A stretch of 40,267 nt of DNA from an uncultured Eubacteriales bacterium (GTDB lineage Bacteria > Bacillota > Clostridia > Oscillospirales > Oscillospiraceae), in the NCBI GenBank assembly GCA_900319695.1, contig ONPN01000011.1, forward strand, positions 1 through 40,267. Direction: 5' to 3'. The notes beneath the pieces are model-generated. The model saw only the letters and a list, made by a program, of their open reading frames with translations. It was not told where the DNA came from and did not search any database. Of the stretch, positions 16,262-24,474 are shown piece by piece. The first letter of the stretch is position 1; each line of letters begins with the position of its first letter. The position numbers were made by a program, and so were the translations under genes.

Positions 16262-17011
16262 ATGAGTACGATTAGAGAAGATGTGATTCGATACGTCAAG
16301 AAAAAATACAAAGCGGAGATCGAATATCTCTGGGCGCGGTATCCGAGCTACGGGATCTTTCGCCATGGGGACAATCAGAAATGGTTCGGGCTTGTCATGG
16401 ACGTTCCCCGCGCGAAGCTCGGCCTGACCGGGGATGAGATTGTGGATATTCTGAACGTGAAGCTGGACAGCCCCTTGCTGGTCGATCTGCTGACCCAACA
16501 GGAAGGGTATCTTCCCGGTTATCACATCAGCCGCGGGAACTGGGTTTCCATTCTGCTGGACGGCACGGTTCCGCCGGAAGACATCTGCAGCTTGATCGAC
16601 AAAAGCTATCGGGTCACCGCTTCTTCAAAGACGAAGCAGGCGATCCGTCCGCCAAAGGAGTGGATCATCCCCTCCAATCTCAAATACTTCGACAGCGTTC
16701 ACGCCTTTGATTCCGTCAAGGAGATCATGTGGAAGCAAGGCGCGGGAATCAAGAAAGGCGACACGGTTTTCATGTACGTCGGCGCACCGGTCTCCGCAAT
16801 CCTCTACAAGTGCAAGGTCACGGAGACGGACATCCCATACCAGTTTCAGCGTGAAGGCCTGACGATCAGGAGCCTCATGAAGATTCGCCTGCTCAAACGC
16901 TATGATCCGTCCCGCTTTACCTTTGATGTGCTGAATAAGCAATATCGTATCTTCGCCGTCCGCGGCCCGCGCGGGGTTCCGGAGGATTTGAGTGAAGATT
17001 TGAATCTGTAA
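16262..17011 (+). CDS. YjbR/MmcQ-type protein fused to an EVE/PUA-like domain
   Basis: A 249-residue two-domain protein. Residues 1-115 match the MmcQ/YjbR family (EDVIRYVKKKYKAEIEYLW, YGIFRH, KWFGLVMDVPRAKLGL, LPGYHISRGNWVSILLDG), a CyaY-like fold of unclear function. Residues about 125-249 resemble an EVE/PUA-like domain (EWIIPSNLKYFD, WKQGAGIKKGDTVFMYVGAP, ILYKCKVTETDIPYQ). EVE domains read modified bases in DNA or RNA and are common in modification-dependent restriction. ATG 16262 has AGAGGT just upstream and gives the standard YjbR N-terminus; an ATG at 16226 overlaps the previous stop. Fusion of the two is uncommon but known; the role is inference. Confidence 0.72.
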   Translation: MSTIREDVIRYVKKKYKAEIEYLWARYPSYGIFRHGDNQKWFGLVMDVPRAKLGLTGDEIVDILNVKLDSPLLVDLLTQQEGYLPGYHISRGNWVSILLDGTVPPEDICSLIDKSYRVTASSKTKQAIRPPKEWIIPSNLKYFDSVHAFDSVKEIMWKQGAGIKKGDTVFMYVGAPVSAILYKCKVTETDIPYQFQREGLTIRSLMKIRLLKRYDPSRFTFDVLNKQYRIFAVRGPRGVPEDLSEDLNL

Positions 17012-17016
17012 GAATG

Positions 17017-17053
17017 GATACTTTTATTTTTTCTCTGAGTATGGTAAAGTATC
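17017..17053. promoter_or_regulatory. Inverted repeat upstream of the VbhA-Fic operon
   Basis: GATACTTT (17017-17024) and AAAGTATC (17046-17053) are perfect 8-base inverted copies 33 bases before the antitoxin ATG. It may be an autoregulatory operator. No clean -35/-10 pair was found, so the pair may be read from the upstream operon. Confidence 0.35.
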
Positions 17054-17085
17054 AATAGCACAAGCTACTATGAGGAGGCAATTGA

Positions 17086-17262
17086 ATGAGTCACGAAGAA
17101 TCTATTAATCGGTCAGTCGAAAATGCCGCTGCCTCTATAGAAATGGAAGGCTTCCATATAGATGAAGAGTGCAAAGACTGGTGCCGGTTGGTATTGATGA
17201 ATCAGATGTCCAAAGAAGAATACCTGAGCTTGCTGCTAAAAAAGGCAGGAGTGACTGCCTGA
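17086..17262 (+). CDS. VbhA-type antitoxin of a Fic toxin
   Basis: A 58-residue protein starting at ATG 17086 with GAGGAGG seven bases before. It contains the class I Fic inhibition motif (S/T)xxxE(G/N) as S17-I-E-M-E21-G22 within NRSVENAAASIEMEGF, followed by a helix-rich tail. In VbhA the helix inserts into the Fic active site and its glutamate blocks productive ATP binding. Its TGA overlaps the fic ATG by one base, the expected coupled toxin-antitoxin arrangement. Confidence 0.85.
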   Translation: MSHEESINRSVENAAASIEMEGFHIDEECKDWCRLVLMNQMSKEEYLSLLLKKAGVTA

Positions 17263-17873
17263 TGAGCTACAGTATCGATCCTCTCACCGCTGATTGCTAT
17301 GCAGGCACGACCTGTTTGATCTATAAACTGAATATTCATGATGAAGGCCAGTTAGCCATAGTCGAAGCAGGTATAACAATGATGAAGGACTCTGAACTGT
17401 CAGAGCATCCGATTCAAGGCAAATTTGATTTTGCACATTATAAGGCGATCCATCGATATCTTTTTGAGGATCTTTACGTTTGGGCTGGAGAAACCCGCAC
17501 CGTAGACATGTCCAAGAAAGGTACCAGTTTTGTCAAGGCTGAGGATATTGACCGGGTAGCTGAAAGTGCGTTTCGACGGCTACGGGCAAAACAGTTCTTT
17601 ACTGACATGCCATTTGATGAATTCGTGAAAAACATTGTAGACTTCTATGGCGTTCTCAATATGCTTCATCCATTCCGCGAGGGGAATGGCCGAGCGCAGA
17701 GGGCGTTCTTCACTCAACTCATTCGCAACGCCGGATACGATATTGATTTTGCCAAGATCAATCCGGATGAATTGATGGTCGCGACGATCCAGGCGGCAAG
17801 CGGAGTGGAAGACCTGCTCAGAGAAATCTTTCGTGAAGCAATTCACAACGATGAAGACTCGATCCTTGCATAA
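17262..17873 (+). CDS. Fic family AMP-transferase toxin
   Basis: A 203-residue Fic-domain protein with an intact catalytic loop HPFREGNGRAQR at 136-147 (consensus HxFx(D/E)GNGRxxR) and the usual flanking helices (YVWAGETRTVDMSKKGTSF at about 72-90). Fic toxins transfer AMP from ATP to target proteins, for example topoisomerases in bacteria, and arrest growth. ATG 17262 is directly coupled to the antitoxin. The module is the last one before attR and plausibly keeps the element from being lost. Full-length and no missing key residues. Confidence 0.9.
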   Translation: MSYSIDPLTADCYAGTTCLIYKLNIHDEGQLAIVEAGITMMKDSELSEHPIQGKFDFAHYKAIHRYLFEDLYVWAGETRTVDMSKKGTSFVKAEDIDRVAESAFRRLRAKQFFTDMPFDEFVKNIVDFYGVLNMLHPFREGNGRAQRAFFTQLIRNAGYDIDFAKINPDELMVATIQAASGVEDLLREIFREAIHNDEDSILA

Positions 17874-17961
17874 TACTGTGGCGTGAGGGGTTAATCTTTG
17901 TTTATGCGGCGTAATAATTGCCGCGGACATTATATCCCTTGTTTTCGGACATTTTTCGTCT

Positions 17962-17982
17962 GACCCAAACCGTGACCCAAAC
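17962..17982 (+). promoter_or_regulatory. Putative integrase arm-type sites at the right end
   Basis: GACCCAAAC occurs at 17962-17970 and 17974-17982 with a 12-bp period, and is followed by GCGGAAA just as at the left end (2463-2470). The gap 17874-18094 contains no gene besides this and a small GCGGC/GCCGC hairpin near 17914-17932. Confidence 0.6.
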
Positions 17983-18094
17983 GCGGAAAGCGGTGGAGAG
18001 AACCGGAGAGAATGCAGGTACCGAACGCTCCGGGAAAGCCGGACGGAAGAGGGACAAGCGGAGGCAAAACGGGCTGACAAATTCTACCACCACA

Positions 18095-18140
18095 GCTCAT
18101 AACCCGGAGGTCGTTGGTTCGAATCCTTCCCCCGCAACCA
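18095..18140 (+). repeat. attR: right 46-bp direct repeat (orphan tRNA-fMet 3' half)
   Basis: Exact copy of 2310-2355, lacking the 5' part of the tRNA, so it is not a functional tRNA. It marks the original chromosomal 3' end of the tRNA gene, followed by the native terminator. Confidence 0.92.
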
Positions 18141-18142
18141 TT

Positions 18143-18177
18143 AAAACCGCTTAATTCTTTGTGAATCGAGCGGTTTT
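18143..18177 (+). terminator. Original chromosomal terminator of tRNA-fMet, displaced by integration
   Basis: AAAACCGCT (18143-18151) pairs with AGCGGTTTT (18169-18177), followed by CTTTATTTT. It begins 3 bases after the CCA of attR, as a tRNA terminator would. Confidence 0.75.
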
Positions 18178-18211
18178 CTTTATTTTCCGGGCAAGTTTGT
18201 TTTGCCTGTTT

Positions 18212-18487
18212 TCATGATAATTCAACAATTACTGGAGATACCTTCTCACCGCCGACGTTGATGATGTCATCCGCACGCCCCAGCATATAGATAAAACCGT
18301 CCTTGTCCTGATAGACCAGATCGTTTGTATACAGCCAGCCATCCCGCAGCGATTTGGTTTTTTTCGCGCCGGCTTCTACCCCACGGCAGGTCAGCATCGC
18401 GCCTTTTGGCTTTCCCGTTGTACCCGTGGTGAAGATCAATTCCGCCAGCGCGTCCACGGAGTTAAAGATGTTTTTCAGTAAGCCCAA
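18212..18487 (-). pseudogene. Internally deleted AMP-binding (acyl-CoA synthetase-like) remnant
   Basis: The frame holds the ATP/AMP motif IFTTGTTGKPKGAM directly followed by WLYTNDLVYQDKDGFIYMLG and RADDIINVGGEKVSPVIVE. In intact AMP-forming ligases these are separated by roughly 200 residues, so the middle of the enzyme is deleted and both ends are lost as well. It cannot be a working ligase. It belongs to the decayed region right of attR. Confidence 0.75.
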
Positions 18488-18525
18488 ATTAAAGTATGTA
18501 TTCTTGTCGCCGCCGAGCTATTCTC

Positions 18526-18940
18526 TCATTTGTTCTCACCGATATAGTAAATTTGACAGCTCAATTCACGGCTGTCGTCAGAGTCGGCAACATCGTGACT
18601 CGGTATGAACATCGCGCTGCAGCGCAGCGTAAGCTCGCCGGTCTTTCCCTGCCACGCCTCCGGAACCGCAAACCTCGCCTCGTTGATTTCTGTGCTGAGC
18701 GGAATGTCGCCCAGGTGCTCACCCTCAAGATAAACCGAAAGGGTCGGGGGTGTTTCCGCCTTATCCACGAGTGTTTTAGCGGTGCAGGTCTTGATCAGGA
18801 CGCTGTCCTTCAGCTTCAGACGGACTGCAGCCTCGTCCCCAACCCAAGCAAAGCTCCCCTCGTCATCATAAAAGCCATGCAGGTTTCTGCTGTTGGAGGT
18901 CTTCTCATGTTCAAAGTCGTAGGCCGAATGCGCTTGATTT
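18526..18940 (-). pseudogene. Remnant of a surface-polysaccharide protein C-terminal module
   Basis: An open frame without its own good start reads HGFYDDEGSFAWVGDEAAVR, then LSVYLEGEHLGDIPL and IPSHDVADSDDSRELSCQIY before the stop. The pattern (G-aromatic, acidic, W, a strand-rich middle, then F.P......D.RELG..I..I) resembles the beta-sandwich module at the C-terminus of many clostridial glycosyltransferases and methyltransferases of polysaccharide clusters. Its upstream part is replaced by the inverted-repeat element at 18942-19173. Family placement is from pattern memory. Confidence 0.45.
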
Positions 18941-18941
18941 T

Positions 18942-19173
18942 TTAGGGCAATACCGCATAATGCGGCAAGAGCAGATTCCGAGAAAAACCGGGTTCTGATG
19001 AAGGCAGTTTTTCGCTGGAATACTTAAGTGAGCGTCCAAATCTTTGATTTGGCTACGCGAACTTATACATGTGAGCGAAGCGAATCGGATTGTGTATTGC
19101 AAGAAAAAGTGACGAGATCAGGGCACGGTTTTTCCGGAAGATGCCGCAGGCGTATTGTGCGGTGTTGCCTTAA
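18942..19173. repeat. MITE-like inverted-repeat element (232 bp)
   Basis: The left end TTAGGGCAATACCGCATAAT and the reverse complement of the right end, TTAAGGCAACACCGCACAAT, match at 16 of 20 positions, and similarity continues inward for about 80 bases (TTCCG, GAAAAACCG, TCTGAT or CCTGAT, TTTTTC, AATAC in the same order). There is no coding frame. This is the shape of a non-autonomous transposon that interrupted the neighbouring remnant. Confidence 0.65.
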
Positions 19174-19414
19174 AAGATGCCCCCTGCGGCGGCATACAGT
19201 TGCTGACGCGGCTGACGTCTCATACGATTTTCAACGCGCCATAAGGCGCTATAAAAAATAGATGCTGTCTACTTTTTAAGGAAAATCAGTATGAAGTGTG
19301 CAGCGGCGGTGAAGGACCTGGCTGCTGTCCTTCCCGGGCTCTTTCGGATATTCAGAGCCGTCCTGTTTCCCGCTTCACCGATAACAGGCTTCCGACGGAG
19401 CTCCGGTGAAAGCG

Positions 19415-19466
19415 AGACAGGAGCCGTCCTGACCGGTGATCCCGGTAATCAGTGCTTTTTTATCTC
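19415..19466 (-). pseudogene. gmd: N-terminal remnant of GDP-mannose 4,6-dehydratase
   Basis: The minus strand reads KKALITGITGQDGSCLA, the nucleotide-binding GxxGxxG N-terminus of GDP-mannose 4,6-dehydratase, and then loses similarity and meets a stop. Only about 17 codons survive. It follows the manC remnant, the usual pathway neighbour. 19174-19414 holds nothing else recognisable. Confidence 0.55.
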
Positions 19467-20535
19467 ACAAATACTCCGTTCTGTTGCAGATTCTCAGATT
19501 TTCGATGACCTTTTTGATATCGCCGGTGCTGTTCTTTTCGCAAATCAGCGTCGCGTCCGCGGTGTCGATGATGATCAGATTCTCAATGCCCACTGTGGCG
19601 ATCAGCTTTCCATTCCCCTGAATGATCGTATTTTTCGTGTCGATGGACACCACATTCCCGCTGACCACATTGCCGAACTCATCGCACGTCTGCATGCGCT
19701 CCAGCGCCAGCCACGAGCCCACGTCGTCCCAGCCGAACGAGCCGCTGAGGATGTAGATATTCTTTGCTTTCTCCATCACACCGTAGTCAATGGAGACAGA
19801 CTGGAATGCGTGGAATTCACGCTCCAGCACCGTGTCCTGCCCGTCGGTTCCGATGGCGTCCCCGATGCGCAGCAGCCCCTCATACATCTCCGGCATAAAT
19901 GCCTTTATGTTGCCGAGGATCGTCGAGACCTTCCATGTAAACATGCCGCTGTTCCACAAATACTGCTAGCTCCGGATATATTGCCGCGCCGTTTCGAGAT
20001 CCGGCTTCTCCACGAAGCAATCCACCGCATAGGCGGCGCCCAGCGTGTCCTCCGGACGGAACTTGATGTAGCCGTAGCCGGTCTCGGGATATACCGGCGT
20101 AATGCCGATCGTCACAAGGTTATTTCCCTGCTCCGCGACCTCCGCCGCATCGTTCAGCGTTCTGCGGAAGATCTGCGGGTGCGTAATCAGGTGGTCGGAC
20201 GGCAGAACGTACATCACCGCATCGTCATATTTACTTGCGATATGTACCGCGCCGAGACCGATGCACGGCGCAGTGTTGCGCCCGATCGGCTCGCAGAGGA
20301 TGTTCTCCTCCGGCAGCTCCGGCAGCTGTTCCATCACCATCTTTTTATAGCTGCGGTTGGTTGCAATATAGATGTCCCCGCTGTCCACCAGCGGCGATAT
20401 CCGATCTACCGTCAGCTGGATCATCGTCTTTCCGTCGCCCGTCAGCGACAGGAACTGCTTGGGCATGTTGATACGGCTCTTCGGCCAGAAGCGTTCGCCG
20501 CGGCCGCCCGCCATAATCAGTGCTGTCTTTTTCAT
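19465..20535 (-). pseudogene. manC: Mannose-1-phosphate guanylyltransferase interrupted by an in-frame TAG
   Basis: Starting at ATG 20535 the frame reads MKKTALIMAGGRGERFWPKS, the GGxGxRxWPxSR pyrophosphorylase signature, then EPIGRNTAPCIGLGAVHIAS and VEKPDLETA. At codon 190 (19966-19968) a TAG replaces a sense codon, and the same frame continues without loss: QYLWNSGMFTWKVS, then SIDYGVMEK, GWDDVGSW and the stop at 19465. The total of 356 codons equals the normal length of the catalytic domain. The enzyme makes GDP-mannose from mannose-1-phosphate and GTP. One base change (for example GAG, AAG or CAG to TAG) inactivates it; a recent loss or a sequence error fits. Confidence 0.85.
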
Positions 20536-20546
20536 TGTTCTTCCCC

Positions 20547-21149
20547 TCATACTCTGGAGAGCAGCACCCGGCTTGCCCCCCGCACTTGATATTCGCCCAT
20601 CGCCGAGGGTATAAAATACGATTCGCCGCGGCGGATGGAATAGTCTTTTCCGTCGGCTGTGATGACCGCTTCGCCCTCCACGCACAGAAGATGGTGAAAC
20701 GAGGTTCCGTCGCAGTAAAGCCTCGCCTCTGTTTCTATGTCCAGCTTGTACGCTCTGAAATACCGGCAGGAGAACATTTCCGTCATCCTAAAGCCCGGAA
20801 GCATTGTCATTCCGTTCGCTTTGCATTCGCTTGGAATCAGCGGATCATAATTGAGCACTTCCGCCGCGCGCTCCAGATGCAGCGGGCGCAGATTCCCGCT
20901 TGCATCCCGACGCCTGTAGTCGTATACACGGAACGTCGTGTTGGAGTTCTGCTGAATCTCCGCGATCACGATCCCGGCGCCGACGGCGTGGATCGTACCG
21001 GGCAGGATATAGAACACATCGCCCTTCCGCACCGGCATGCGGTTGAGCACCTCGCAGATGCTCCCATCCTCTGCACGGCGAAGAAATTCATCCCGTGTTA
21101 CCCGTCGGGAAAAGCCGAAATAAATCGATGCCTGCGGCTCGCAGTCCAA
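20547..21149 (-). pseudogene. manA: Mannose-6-phosphate isomerase, 5'-truncated
   Basis: The frame starts abruptly at CEPQASIYFGFSRRVTRDEF, which is the middle of type I phosphomannose isomerases, and continues with GDVFYILPGTIHAVGAGIVI (metal-binding PGTIHA motif), IQQNSNTTFRVYDY and a complete C-terminus. About 100 N-terminal residues, with the first metal ligands, are missing. Upstream sequence is unrelated. The gene would have fed mannose-6-phosphate to the GDP-mannose pathway, next to manC (11 bases away). Confidence 0.85.
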
Positions 21150-21306
21150 ATTTGGAGAAGCATTTTTTTGAGAGCCAAAACGTATTTCTCCTGAAAGTAC
21201 TTTGTTCAGTTGTGAAGCAATGACGCAATATCACAATAACCTACTTTCTTCAAGAATGGATTGATGTAATCGCAGCAACGAGAATACTCTCCACGCATCT
21301 TATACT

Positions 21307-21363
21307 GGTCTCCTATAAAACGGCTTAAAGCCGTTTTATAGTGCCAAAGGCACGTCGGAGACC
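21307..21363. other. Palindrome cluster able to fold as a three-way junction
   Basis: GGTCTCC (21307-21313) pairs with GGAGACC (21357-21363) and encloses a near-perfect 29-base palindrome (21313-21341, arms ATAAAACGGCTT / AAGCCGTTTTAT) and a GTGCC-aaa-GGCAC hairpin (21341-21353). The region 21150-21306 just left of it encodes nothing I recognise. Confidence 0.6.
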
Positions 21364-21421
21364 TATGAGACGTGTTTTGCGTCCGAGGGCACAAAACTGG
21401 CAGCGCGCCTTTCGCGATGCC

Positions 21422-21452
21422 TTTTCGTTAAAACGAGCTGTTTTAACGAAAA
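21422..21452. other. Perfect 13-bp stem-loop
   Basis: TTTTCGTTAAAAC (21422-21434) and GTTTTAACGAAAA (21440-21452) with loop GAGCT. It can act as a terminator in either direction or be part of the transposon-derived structure next to it. Confidence 0.6.
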
Positions 21453-21458
21453 ATAGTA

Positions 21459-21622
21459 TTATACTACTATTCCATAGAAAGTAGACAAAGATTTCCGAGG
21501 CAGAATTGTGTCAGACAAGGCGGCGGGCGCAGGGAATACTTTGTGTATTTCCAAGCCCGATAACGAAGTCTGGCGCAATTCTGGCCGGAAAGATTGTCTT
21601 GTTTTATGGAATAGTAGTATTA
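21459..21622. repeat. MITE-like inverted-repeat element (164 bp)
   Basis: Ends TTATACTACTATTCCATA (21459-21476) and the reverse complement of 21605-21622, TAATACTACTATTCCATA, agree at 16 of 18 bases. Inward, AGACAA, TTTCCG, CAGAATTG and CAGAC recur in the same order in both arms. No coding capacity. It is unrelated to the 18942-19173 element. Confidence 0.65.
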
Positions 21623-21648
21623 GCAAAGGAAAGACTCTATCTCAATCT

Positions 21649-21684
21649 GACGGCAGCCGCTCCTTACAAGGGACGGCTGCCGTC
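21649..21684. terminator. Stem-loop downstream of ftsH, probable terminator
   Basis: GACGGCAGCCG and CGGCTGCCGTC form a perfect 11-bp stem 44 bases after the ftsH stop. The flanks are only moderately T-rich, so efficiency is uncertain. Confidence 0.55.
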
Positions 21685-21727
21685 ATTTCGTATTATTCGC
21701 GGCTGCCTTTTGGGACAGTCACTTTGT

Positions 21728-23740
<2,013 letters not shown>

Positions 23741-23819
23741 AGTACAATCACATCCTAATACCGTGAAAGTTTTGCTTTTCGGGTAGTTTTTTATTTATTC
23801 AGCCCATTCGGGCGTGAGT

Positions 23820-24353
23820 TCACGAATAAATCTCCGGCTTCAAAATGCCGATATAGGGGAGGTTGCGGTAGTGCTCGTTATAGTCCAGGCCGTAGCCCAC
23901 GACGAAGGCGTCGGGCACCTCGAAGCAGGAGTAGTCGGCAAAGACGTCGGCCTTGCGGCGAGAGGGCTTGTCCATGAGGGTTGCGATGGTGATGGAGGCG
24001 GGATGGCGGACCATGAGATACTTCTTGAGGTAACTCAGGGTCACGCCGGAGTCAAGGATGTCCTCGACGATGATGACGTGGCGGCCCTCGATGTCCTGGC
24101 TCAGGTCCTTGTTGATCTTGACCGCGCCGGTGGAGCTTGTCCCGCTGTAGGAGGAGACGGCCATGAAGTCCATGGAGCACTTGATGTCCACATGGCGCAT
24201 GAGGTCGGCCATAAAAATGAAGCAGCCCTTCAGCACGCCGACAAAGATGGGGTCCTTGTCCCGGAAGTCCTCGGAGATTTTTCGTCCGATCTGGGCTACG
24301 CTGGCCTCCAGCTCCTCCTCGCTGATGAGCACTCTTTCAATATCGTTGAGCAT
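23820..24353 (-). CDS. hpt: Hypoxanthine phosphoribosyltransferase
   Basis: A 177-residue purine salvage enzyme making IMP (and GMP) from hypoxanthine (guanine) and PRPP. The PRPP-binding loop VEDILDSGVTLSYL is intact, with KGCFIF upstream and YNEHYRNLPYIG near the C-terminus that closes over the base. I use ATG 24353, preceded by AGGAGA at 7 bases; a longer frame reads into a palindromic repeat. It lies between tilS and ftsH, a conserved trio in Firmicutes in which TilS and Hpt are known in Bacillus to act together on ftsH expression. Confidence 0.93.
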   Translation of the reverse strand: MLNDIERVLISEEELEASVAQIGRKISEDFRDKDPIFVGVLKGCFIFMADLMRHVDIKCSMDFMAVSSYSGTSSTGAVKINKDLSQDIEGRHVIIVEDILDSGVTLSYLKKYLMVRHPASITIATLMDKPSRRKADVFADYSCFEVPDAFVVGYGLDYNEHYRNLPYIGILKPEIYS

Positions 24354-24388
24354 ATCTCTTTCTCCTGTGTGTATTTTATAGTCCATTC

Positions 24389-24462
24389 CGCAGGGGTCGA
24401 TCCCCTGATCGGCCCGAGGAGGGACGCCGCACGGCGGGTCGATGAGGGCATCGGCCCCTGCG
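24389..24462. repeat. REP-like palindromic repeat, copy 1
   Basis: The 74-base sequence begins CGCAGGGGTCGATCCCC and ends ATCGGCCCCTGCG, an imperfect palindrome. A second copy lies at 31285-31368 (CGTAGGGGTCGATCCCC to ATCGGCCCCTACG), sharing GATGAGGGCATCGGCCCCT. It sits between tilS and hpt, where it would fold in the mRNA. Confidence 0.75.
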
Positions 24463-24474
24463 AATCGTTCTTTT

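Larger units (their letters stand above)
2356..18140. mobile_element. Integrative and mobilizable element (15.8 kb) in tRNA-fMet carrying a type I RM system and a Fic toxin-antitoxin module
   Basis: Bounded by 46-bp direct repeats of the tRNA-fMet 3' end. It encodes a tyrosine integrase, an excisionase-like small protein, a winged-helix protein, a MobC-like ribbon-helix-helix protein and a MobP3-type relaxase, but no coupling protein, VirB4-like ATPase or pilus genes; this is the definition of a mobilizable rather than conjugative element. Cargo is the RM operon (2695-11216), a DUF6076/YjbR-EVE pair and VbhA-Fic. AT-rich patches (5480-7950) contrast with the GC-rich host. Integration appears intact, but the excisionase start is damaged, so excision competence is uncertain. 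Confidence 0.9.

Noticed and set aside
18095-18140. Second tRNA gene
   Set aside because: Only the 3' half of tRNA-fMet is present; it is the attR copy.
19291-20589. 432-codon rightward frame across the manC region
   Set aside because: It is the complement of manC; low-complexity Arg/His/Ala/Val content and no domain.
21206-21394. 62-codon leftward frame ending in YCDIASLLHN
   Set aside because: No recognised domain and it runs through the palindrome cluster; possibly a gene remnant but unsupported.
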